Shown: one piece after another, positions 1 to 7,320 of the stretch
Position numbering within the stretch: position 1 is the first letter of the stretch
Layout: each line of letters opens with the position of its first letter
DNA from: Clostridia bacterium
Lineage (GTDB): Bacteria; Bacillota; Clostridia; Oscillospirales; CAG-272
DNA: 64,000 bases
Assembly: GCA_017621415.1 (NCBI GenBank)
Contig: JAGATD010000044.1
Coordinates: 1-64,000, forward strand
Reading direction: 5' to 3'
The notes under the pieces: generated by a model
What the model was told of the DNA's origin: nothing
Database searches by the model: none
Seen by the model: only the letters and a program-made list of their open reading frames with translations
Position numbers and translations under genes: made by a program

Positions 1-2
1 AG

Positions 3-1055
3 CCCCGCGAGGTAGATGCGGATACCGCCCACGCGATTGGTATTCAACTCGCCAACGAGCTATGGGGCGAGGACTTTCCCGTTATCGTTGCAACACATAT
101 TGACAAGGGGCACGTACACAATCACTTCTGTCTATCGGCAACGGGATTCTCGGGTAAGCGGTATCACGATTGCAAGGCGACCTACAAGCTGATGCGCGAC
201 ACCTCGGACAGACTTTGCAGGGAGTATGGTCTGTCGGTCATCGAGAAGCCAAAGAAAGAAAACCGAAAGCATATTGCAGAGGTTCACGCAAAGCAACAAG
301 GCATTCCCACGATACGAGATCAGATACGCGCGGACATTGATAACGCTTGCCAAGGTGTTACCGAGTTTGATCTATTTATTGAGCGACTTGAACGGCGAGG
401 TTACACGTTAGAACGGCGAGGAAGTTTCCTTCGCGTTCGCCCCGACGGCTACAACAAATTCTTTCGGTTGGACAAGCTCGGATACGGATACAGTGAGTCT
501 GATATTCACTATAAGCTCGATGTCAATTATTATGATAGGAACTGCCACTTGCCAAAGCCGTACCGCCCGATACTGAGAGAAAAGCCAAAAGGTCTGTATG
601 CGCTCTATCTTCACTACTGCTATCTGCTTGGTGTAATACCCAAATCCATTCCATCGAACCGTGAAGCATACGTTGCGCTAAAGGAGGACGTTCGTCGCGC
701 CCGTATGTATAACGAACACGCAAAGTTCCTCGGCAAATATAATCTGAACACAACGGACGATCTGCAACGGCACAAGCAGATGGTAGATGCGCAAATCTCA
801 GCCTTGTGTAAGGAACGGCAGGCACTCCGTAACAAGCTCCGTTGGATGAATGACACTGAGAAGATGCAACCGATACGCGAGGAAATCTACGCCATATCCG
901 CGAAGATCAAGCCGCTACGGAAGGAGAAGAAAATGTGCAAAGACATTTATGAGCGAAGCACCGCTATCGCAAGAACGGTTGAGCAGATTGAGTTCCCGAA
1001 GCCGCCCGAAAAGACAAAGCAACAAACCCGAAATCACGGTTGGGGTTCAAGATAA
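3..1055 (+). CDS. Relaxase/mobilization nuclease, 5' end outside window
   Basis: The open frame runs in from the window edge, so the N-terminus is missing and about 350 residues are visible. Near the visible start is a histidine cluster, HIDKGHVHNHF (about residues 32-42 of the visible part), the metal-binding HxH-type motif of VirD2/MobA-family (Pfam Relaxase) nickases. The rest is charged and helical, with a coiled-coil-like C-terminus. Relaxases of this family nick oriT and lead a strand into a recipient cell. Its position upstream of a TnpX-type recombinase suggests the TnpZ-like mobilization protein of a Tn4451-type element. The family call is firm; the TnpZ equivalence is inferred from context. 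Confidence 0.85.
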   Translation, partial: PREVDADTAHAIGIQLANELWGEDFPVIVATHIDKGHVHNHFCLSATGFSGKRYHDCKATYKLMRDTSDRLCREYGLSVIEKPKKENRKHIAEVHAKQQGIPTIRDQIRADIDNACQGVTEFDLFIERLERRGYTLERRGSFLRVRPDGYNKFFRLDKLGYGYSESDIHYKLDVNYYDRNCHLPKPYRPILREKPKGLYALYLHYCYLLGVIPKSIPSNREAYVALKEDVRRARMYNEHAKFLGKYNLNTTDDLQRHKQMVDAQISALCKERQALRNKLRWMNDTEKMQPIREEIYAISAKIKPLRKEKKMCKDIYERSTAIARTVEQIEFPKPPEKTKQQTRNHGWGSR

Positions 1056-1278
1056 AAATATCGGTCTTGACCGTACAAATTTGCTACCGCCCGCGAAAGC
1101 AGTTTTACGGTCTTGACCGAAGAAAAACGGCATTTTTCTGTTTCTGACACCCTAAATCGTATCCTACACCACAAAGGCGCTTTCTATTGGAAAATCCGCA
1201 TTTTCCTACGCTCTTGACCGTGCCTTTTTGACTGAAAAACGCCTTACTTCAAAAAACAACCCACATTAGGAGGACTTT
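1056..1278. promoter_or_regulatory. Non-coding gap with CGGTCTTGACCG repeats and a hairpin
   Basis: The gap between the relaxase and the next element gene holds the palindrome CGGTCTTGACCG at 1062-1073 and 1108-1119, and a one-mismatch copy at 1209-1220. A further hairpin is formed by GGAAAAT (1189-1195) and ATTTTCC (1200-1206). Repeated short palindromes in front of an element operon fit operators or accessory protein sites. Which protein binds cannot be told from the sequence. Confidence 0.45.
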
Positions 1279-1572
1279 ATGATTACAAATAAGAAAAAGA
1301 ATGAAAAAACAACAGAAATCTATTTTGATGAAACAGCCGCGCCCGTAGTGATACGGACGCACAACACCGCGTTGAAGAAGCGGCTGCTTGCCTTTGCCGA
1401 GAAGTTCCCAAATCTCTGTCGGCTGACCGACGATGACGAGCTTGGATGCCTTTCCTTTGAGATCGACAAGAAAAGGTTCGCTTACCGCATCACCGATCCC
1501 TACACCGAGGAACGCAAAGCGTTGGCAAGAGCCAAGATGAACGAAATCAACAATAAGGAGGAAACGATATGA
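1279..1572 (+). CDS. Small conserved mobile-element protein
   Basis: A 97-residue acidic/basic protein with no membrane segment and no catalytic motif I recognise. An AGGAGGA Shine-Dalgarno sits about 7 bases before the ATG. The stop codon overlaps the next gene by 4 bases (ATGA-type), so the two are translationally coupled. Similar short proteins are, as far as I recall, regularly found between the relaxase and the TnpX-type recombinase in Firmicutes mobilizable elements. No biochemical role is known to me and none is visible here. Confidence 0.6.
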   Translation: MITNKKKNEKTTEIYFDETAAPVVIRTHNTALKKRLLAFAEKFPNLCRLTDDDELGCLSFEIDKKRFAYRITDPYTEERKALARAKMNEINNKEETI

Positions 1573-1841
1573 CACCCGAACAGGAAAAATATTTAGAAGA
1601 AAAGTTGGTAGAGTTCGAGCAGAGCTTGATAGACAATCCAATAATACCAAAATCGCCCGTCGTTGATACACAGCGAGAGAAGGTTCACGTTCGTTATAAT
1701 GTGCCCGATTCCACGTATAACTTGGAGGAAACGGAAGGTCATACGACCTACGAGGTGGTCGGGCATTTCAATCCCGATGCAAGTGAAAATCTCTTACAAA
1801 AGATTTTTCGAATGATGAAGGAGGAAAAAAGTTTACAATGA
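1569..1841 (+). CDS. TnpW-like element protein
   Basis: A 90-residue protein overlapping the gene before it by 4 bases. Its C-terminal part, HTTYEVVGHFNPDASENLLQ followed by KIFRMMKEE, matches my memory of the short TnpW family of Tn4451/Tn4453-type elements: a beta-strand 'TYxVxxHF' segment, then 'E.L..K..R.. ' helix. The first 50 residues are less conserved looking. TnpW has no established function. It lies 100 bases before the recombinase gene, in the position expected for such elements. Family assignment is from pattern recognition, not a search. Confidence 0.55.
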   Translation: MTPEQEKYLEEKLVEFEQSLIDNPIIPKSPVVDTQREKVHVRYNVPDSTYNLEETEGHTTYEVVGHFNPDASENLLQKIFRMMKEEKSLQ

Positions 1842-1911
1842 CACGCAGACTTTATCGTTGTAAAGTGTTGAAATCTTTTCAAAAATATGATATAATACAG
1901 ACAAGCGATAA

Positions 1912-3609
<1,698 letters not shown>

Positions 3610-3618
3610 AACAGCAAG

Positions 3619-3650
3619 AGGTATTGTGACCAAAATCGGTCACAATACCT
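3619..3650. repeat. Perfect 13-bp inverted repeat after the recombinase
   Basis: AGGTATTGTGACC (3619-3631) and its exact complement GGTCACAATACCT (3638-3650) are separated by 6 bases and start 10 bases after the recombinase stop codon. No T-tract follows directly, so it is a poor terminator. A recombinase binding site or an RNA stabilising hairpin are the alternatives. Confidence 0.6.
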
Positions 3651-3675
3651 CCTACATACAAAACTTCCTTATGGG

Positions 3676-3710
3676 GCGGCAACTTCGGTTGTCGCACTTT
3701 TTATTTTCTT
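3676..3710 (+). terminator. Intrinsic terminator after the recombinase
   Basis: An 8-bp stem GCGGCAAC / GTTGTCGC (one G-U pair) closes on a stable TTCG tetraloop and is followed by ACTTTTTATTTTC. It separates the mobile element transcript from the SLOG gene 16 bases downstream. Confidence 0.75.
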
Positions 3711-3725
3711 GAGAGGATTTTAAAA

Positions 3726-4538
3726 ATGGAAATATATCGCATTTGCTTTTGCGGTCACCGAAAGATTTACGGATACAACGACCTTGAAGATAAATTGGAA
3801 GAAATTGCCATAAATGCTATGCGTGAACATTACTATGTAGACTTTTACGTAGGAAGAAACGGTGATTTTGATATTTCGGCTGCATCAGCTGTAAAAAGAG
3901 CTCAAAAAAGGTATGGAAACCATAACAGCTCGCTTATTCTTGTTCAACCCTACCCGATGAGCGATGATAATGATTACAAAAGCTTTTATGACGAAATCAT
4001 TTATCCTGTGGAAAAAGGTGTTCATTTTAAGCAGGCTATAACAATGCGCAACCGCTGGATGATAGAAAACTCCGATTTATTCATTTGTTTTGTATCAGAT
4101 GAGAACAACGGCGACGCAACAAAAGCTTTGAAATACGCAACAAAAATCGGAGCAGAAATAATAAACATGGCGGATTTTCATTTTGATAACGAGGAAGAAG
4201 CGGAAATATGTTTCGGGGATGATAGATATCATAACGAGGATGAAAAAAGATACAGTATAAACAAGATAAAGGCTCTGCTCTATATCAGAGCGCATTATGA
4301 AGAGCTTACGAAAATAGCTAAAATAAAAAAGGCATACAACATAATGCTTGATGAAATTATACGCGAAAACTCTCTGTATTCAGATAACAAAATTCTTACT
4401 CAAGTTACAGAAGAGGCACGTGACGACCAAAATACAGGTCTTGATTTTCTGATTAAAACCGAAGAATATAAAAATATTGAAAGATATAAAAACCATGCTG
4501 CATTCGCTGTAAGGTACATAAAGAACTACTACAAATAA
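3726..4538 (+). CDS. SLOG-superfamily (DUF1273/YoqJ-like) protein
   Basis: A 270-residue AT-rich gene with Shine-Dalgarno GAGAGGA about 8 bases before the ATG. The N-terminal half has the look of the SLOG Rossmann-like fold: RICFCGHRK at the start, VGRNGDFDISAA near residue 41, and an RNRWMIENSDLFICFVSDE segment near 108. These resemble the GHR..., GxxGFD and A.RN..M...SD motifs of YpsA/YoqJ proteins, which are thought to bind nucleotide-derived ligands. The last 90 residues are a charged helical extension. It could be cargo of the adjacent element or a chromosomal gene at its edge. No defence partner gene is visible beside it. Confidence 0.55.
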   Translation: MEIYRICFCGHRKIYGYNDLEDKLEEIAINAMREHYYVDFYVGRNGDFDISAASAVKRAQKRYGNHNSSLILVQPYPMSDDNDYKSFYDEIIYPVEKGVHFKQAITMRNRWMIENSDLFICFVSDENNGDATKALKYATKIGAEIINMADFHFDNEEEAEICFGDDRYHNEDEKRYSINKIKALLYIRAHYEELTKIAKIKKAYNIMLDEIIRENSLYSDNKILTQVTEEARDDQNTGLDFLIKTEEYKNIERYKNHAAFAVRYIKNYYK

Positions 4539-4577
4539 ATGCTGTAAAAATAATTAAAAAAACTTTCAAAAAAAGGG

Positions 4578-4606
4578 TTGACAAATCGCAAACTTTATGG
4601 TAATAT
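4578..4606 (+). promoter_or_regulatory. Promoter of the tRNA-Gly/tRNA-Arg unit
   Basis: TTGACA at 4578-4583 and TAATAT at 4601-4606 with a 17-bp spacer. The first tRNA begins 20 bases beyond the -10 box. Confidence 0.7.
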
Positions 4607-4626
4607 ATATAAGCACGAAAACGAAT

Positions 4627-4700
<74 letters not shown>

Positions 4701-4704
4701 ATAT

Positions 4705-4780
4705 GCGCCCTTAGCTCAGTGGATAGAGTGCCCGGCTACGAACCGGTAGGTCGAAGGTTCGAATCCTCCAGGGCGCGCCA
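4705..4780 (+). tRNA. tRNA-Arg(ACG)
   Basis: Acceptor GCGCCCT pairs with AGGGCGC. The anticodon loop CTACGAA gives ACG (inosine-modified in bacteria, reading CGN codons), and the CCA end is encoded. The outermost anticodon-stem pair and one T-stem pair look mismatched, but the cloverleaf is otherwise regular. Its 3' end is echoed by repeats downstream. Confidence 0.93.
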
Positions 4781-4782
4781 CA

Positions 4783-4814
4783 GAAAAAACACCCCAAAAA
4801 CGGGGTGTTTTTTT
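4783..4814 (+). terminator. Terminator of the tRNA unit
   Basis: ACACCCC / GGGGTGT stem extended by A-T pairs, five-base A-rich loop, then a run of seven T. It starts right after the tRNA-Arg CCA end. Confidence 0.85.
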
Positions 4815-4820
4815 CTGTCC

Positions 4821-5206
4821 TGTGGCGTGCTCCTGTTTGGATTCGAGCCTTGCGTGTCAGCGCTGAAGGTTCGTTTATCCCAACCGAAGATCGAAGAGCT
4901 TGCTCTTCAGGCGCAGGTTGTGGATATCTTCGCCAAGGGCGAATACCCTCCGGGGCGCGCATTTAAAATATTGGCTAAGATTTATCTTTTACCGCAAATC
5001 AATCCCTCCGTCATTTTCCTAGGGAAAATGCCACCTCCCTTTACACAAAGGAGGCTTATTTGCGGCATACCCTCCGGGGCGCGCCCTTGCGGTGTCTTTT
5101 TTGCTTTCTTGTGGCGTGCTCCTGTTCAGATTCGAGCCTTGCGCGTCAAGCTTGCTTATAAGCGGCAAGCGTGGATATCTTCGCCAAGGGCGAATACCCT
5201 CCGGGG
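4821..5206. repeat. Imperfect repeats downstream of the tRNA pair
   Basis: Three repeat families overlap here. Segment A (4821-4859) recurs at 5110-5148 with 3 mismatches in 39. Segment B (4920-4955) recurs exactly at 5171-5206. The 17-base segment C, TACCCTCCGGGGCGCGC, lies at 4944-4960 and 5068-5084 and resembles the last 18 bases of the tRNA-Arg. The region has no convincing gene: reading frames across it are products of the repeats and the tRNAs. It looks like decayed tandem duplication of tRNA-flanking sequence. Confidence 0.7.
4992..5065. repeat. Small palindromic MITE-like element
   Basis: Terminal inverted repeats CCGCAAAT (4992-4999) and ATTTGCGG (5058-5065) enclose two hairpins: CATTTTCC/GGAAAATG, and CCTCCCTTT/AAAGGAGG with a short ACAC loop. 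At 74 bp it has no coding capacity. I recall similar CCCTCCGTC...CACCTCCCTTTACAC repeats as multicopy intergenic elements in gut Clostridia. Copy number cannot be judged from one window. Confidence 0.6.
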
Positions 5207-5265
5207 AATGCTTTTCTTTCGGGTGTGTGTTTTGCTACGCAATAATTAAGTTTTTTTCGCACATA

Positions 5266-5294
5266 TTGACAAAACACAACTTTCGTGTTATAAT
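5266..5294 (+). promoter_or_regulatory. Promoter of the putative antitoxin RNA
   Basis: A consensus promoter: TTGACA (5266-5271), 17-bp spacer, TATAAT (5289-5294). It points at the 3' end of the small toxin gene. No start codon with a ribosome site follows, so the product is probably an RNA. Confidence 0.8.
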
Positions 5295-5300
5295 GATAAC

Positions 5301-5387
5301 GGAGAGCACCGATGACGGTTGCTTCCAAACTGAATGTTAAAAGAATTAACCGCTCAGCTTTGGTCGGCAGAGGCGGTTAATTCTTTT
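5301..5387 (+). ncRNA. Putative type I antitoxin RNA
   Basis: Predicted from the promoter just upstream and the terminator at 5338-5390. It is about 85 nt and antisense to the 3' end of the toxin message. Its 5' end (GGAGAGCACC...GGTTGCTTCC, 5301-5326) is nearly identical to the 5' leader of the toxin message (GGAGAACACC...GGTTGCTTCC on the minus strand, 5550-5521). Convergent overlap at the 3' ends is the TxpA/RatA and BsrG/SR4 arrangement. Expression and function are inferred. Confidence 0.65.
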
Positions 5388-5390
5388 TAT
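5338..5390. terminator. Shared bidirectional terminator
   Basis: AAGAATTAACCGC (5341-5353) pairs with GCGGTTAATTCTT (5373-5385). T-runs on both strands allow it to end the antitoxin RNA on the plus strand and the toxin message on the minus strand. The toxin stop codon lies within the stem. Confidence 0.8.
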
Positions 5391-5466
5391 TATGATTGTC
5401 TATGTATGTCAAAAGAGCTATAATAAATCCTGCGAACAAGAATAATAGTTCCCAAGTAACGAACAT
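5377..5466 (-). CDS. Putative holin-like type I toxin peptide, 29 aa
   Basis: Reads MFVTWELLFLFAGFIIALLT then a polar tail ending NHNKKN: one hydrophobic helix and a short lysine-rich end, as in the Hol-Tox/TxpA-like small toxins that insert in the membrane. The ATG at 5466 is 8 bases after GGGGAGG (5481-5475); an in-frame ATG at 5472 is too close to that site. The leader folds TCGGGAA (5515-5509) against TTCCCGA (5490-5484), and TCCCT (5523-5519) can pair with the ribosome site itself, so the full-length message should be poorly translated. Toxicity is inferred from family resemblance and layout. Confidence 0.72.
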   Translation of the reverse strand: MFVTWELLFLFAGFIIALLTYIDNHNKKN

Positions 5467-5571
5467 CGGCATCACCTCCCCTCTCGGGAAGGCAAAAAAG
5501 AATCTGCGTTCCCGACAAAGGGAAGCAACCGCCACCGTATGGTGTTCTCCGGATACTTTCGTACCGAAGTT

Positions 5572-5600
5572 ATTATACCATATTCGACATACTAAGTCAA
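5572..5600 (-). promoter_or_regulatory. Promoter of the toxin message
   Basis: On the minus strand TTGACT (5600-5595), 17-bp spacer and TATAAT (5577-5572). It lies just past the stop codon of the AIM24-family gene, giving a leader of about 100 nt. Confidence 0.78.
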
Positions 5601-5610
5601 TATATTATTT

Positions 5611-6333
5611 TCAGTCGCCAAGGCGGATATTTATCCCGCCGTCATCTCTGCCGTTTGATATATTGATGTATGGAGAAATTGCCTGGGCGGTATGTATAAT
5701 GGGCATAGACTGGATATAGACCTTACCGGGTCCTGTTACTCTTGTATGGAAGAGTCCCTCACCGCCAAGGAAGATGTTTTTCGCCCCCTCGACCACCTGT
5801 ATATCCATAGTACAGCCCTCGGTCATCGCGGCCAGATACCCTGTATCAATTATAATGCTCTCGCCTACCCCAAGCTCATACTCCTTGCAGTATCCGTCAA
5901 TCTCCAGGAACACAAGACCGTCGCCCGAGATTTTTTGCATAATGAAGCCCTCGCCGCCAAAGAAGCCGCGGCTTAACTTTTTCTGAAAATAAACAGACAA
6001 ATCAAGCCCCTTTTCCATAGCGAGAAAGCCCTTTTTCTGCACGATAATGCCGTTACCCGGTGTTACCCTGTAAGGAATTATTGAGCCCGGAAAGCTTGAT
6101 GCAAAGGCAATTGTTCCCGTCTCCATCATTGCGGTATATTCATTTATAAAAAGCGATTCGCCCGAAAACATTCTGCCAAACAGCTTTTTTATTCCACCGC
6201 CTGTGTTGGTTGACATTTTCATATTTGGGCTCATCCAGCTCATAGCTCCGCTCTCGGTAACAAGAGTTTCGCCGGGCTTGGGGTAACAAATTACAACAGG
6301 CAAATTTCCGCCCTCAATTACATATTCAATCAT
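5611..6333 (-). CDS. AIM24/TIGR00266 family protein
   Basis: A 240-residue beta-rich, glycine-rich protein of the AIM24 family (TIGR00266), a double-stranded beta-helix fold with no established bacterial function. Family features seen include PGETLVTESGAMSWMS near residue 20, a GGGIKKLFGRMFSGES stretch near 45, and FLGGEGLFHTRVTGPG near 188. AGGAGGT sits 2-9 bases before the ATG. It has its own likely TATAAT box at 6368-6363. Divergent from the hydrolase gene and followed at once by the toxin promoter. Confidence 0.88.
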   Translation of the reverse strand: MIEYVIEGGNLPVVICYPKPGETLVTESGAMSWMSPNMKMSTNTGGGIKKLFGRMFSGESLFINEYTAMMETGTIAFASSFPGSIIPYRVTPGNGIIVQKKGFLAMEKGLDLSVYFQKKLSRGFFGGEGFIMQKISGDGLVFLEIDGYCKEYELGVGESIIIDTGYLAAMTEGCTMDIQVVEGAKNIFLGGEGLFHTRVTGPGKVYIQSMPIIHTAQAISPYINISNGRDDGGINIRLGD

Positions 6334-6408
6334 AAAGACCTCCTAGGGTGTTCTATATTTTAATTATAGCATAAAAAGCTCAGAAAAACAATGCCGCGAA
6401 TAAAAAAC

Positions 6409-6437
6409 TTGAAATAGGCAAAAAGTTATGCTAAAAT
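6409..6437 (+). promoter_or_regulatory. Promoter of the alpha/beta hydrolase
   Basis: TTGAAA (6409-6414), 17-bp spacer, TAAAAT (6432-6437), then GGGAGGTG and ATG at 6459. Confidence 0.65.
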
Positions 6438-6458
6438 AGTTATACGGGAGGTGAATTT

Positions 6459-7205
6459 ATGAGGCACGAAGAAAAGAGAAAAATAACAGACAACTCTTCC
6501 CTTGCCGTACTGTTTTTACACGGTATTGTAGGAACTCCTAACCATTTTAATAAATTCATTGAGGCTCTCCCCGAGGACATCTCTTACCACGCGATATTAC
6601 TTTCGGGCCACGGCGGAGGTGTCAGAGATTTTAGCAAAGCAAAAATGGATTTGTGGCGGACTCAGGCAGAGGAAGCGACAACCGCCTTGCTTAAAACTCA
6701 CGATAGACTTATAATTGTCGGCCACTCGATGGGCACGCTTTTTGCAATACAACAGTCGGTTAAAAATCCTGACAAAGTCCCTGCGCTCTTCCTTATTGAC
6801 ACACCGCAAAGGGTCTATGTTCACCCTGTAATGCTAAAATACGCATTTTACTTTCTGAGAGGCAAGGCGCCAAAAAAGGACAAAATCGCACAGGCGGCCC
6901 TTGAATCTATCTCGGTAGACAGAGACTTGAAAATTTGGAGATTTCTTGGCTGGATACCAAGGTTTTTAGAGCTGTTTTCGGAAATCAGAAAAACAAGGCG
7001 GCTCTTACCCGAAATTAAAGCAAAAGCCTTGGTCTTTCAGTCAGTCAAGGATGAGCTTGTGAGAAAATCCTCCCTTAAGCATCTTTTGCCACATAAAAAT
7101 ATAAAAACAACTATGCTTGAAAGCTCTACACACTTTTACTATTCCGACAAAGAAACCGAGCTTATGCTGTCCGAATTTGCTGCATTAATCTCTGAATACA
7201 AATAA
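6459..7205 (+). CDS. Alpha/beta hydrolase, carboxylesterase-like
   Basis: 248 residues with the serine hydrolase fold: oxyanion-hole motif FLHGIVGTPNHF (about residues 19-30), nucleophile elbow GHSMGT (Ser about 90), a candidate acid in SVKDEL near 195 and the catalytic His in STHFY near 225. No signal peptide, so cytoplasmic. The layout resembles monoacylglycerol lipase/carboxylesterase enzymes, but the substrate cannot be told. Single gene with its own promoter and terminator; GGGAGGTG precedes the ATG by about 6 bases. Confidence 0.82.
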   Translation: MRHEEKRKITDNSSLAVLFLHGIVGTPNHFNKFIEALPEDISYHAILLSGHGGGVRDFSKAKMDLWRTQAEEATTALLKTHDRLIIVGHSMGTLFAIQQSVKNPDKVPALFLIDTPQRVYVHPVMLKYAFYFLRGKAPKKDKIAQAALESISVDRDLKIWRFLGWIPRFLELFSEIRKTRRLLPEIKAKALVFQSVKDELVRKSSLKHLLPHKNIKTTMLESSTHFYYSDKETELMLSEFAALISEYK

Positions 7206-7206
7206 C

Positions 7207-7256
7207 AAAAAAACGGCTTTACCGAGGGATAATCCAAGGCAGAGCCGTTTTATACA
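7207..7256 (+). terminator. Terminator of the hydrolase gene
   Basis: AAACGGCT (7211-7218) pairs with AGCCGTTT (7243-7250), followed by TTAT. A-run on the other side allows weak bidirectional use for leuS. Confidence 0.6.
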
Positions 7257-7320
7257 TATTAAACTTAGAATTAATATCTCTTAAAGCAAGCAGAGGCCAA
7301 AGGCTCGCTTATCATTAAAA

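Noticed and set aside
5266-5600. A par/Fst-type type I system
   Set aside because: In par the leader repeats are direct on the DNA so the two RNAs are complementary there. Here they are inverted, so the RNAs share sequence and only the 3' overlap can pair, as in TxpA/RatA.
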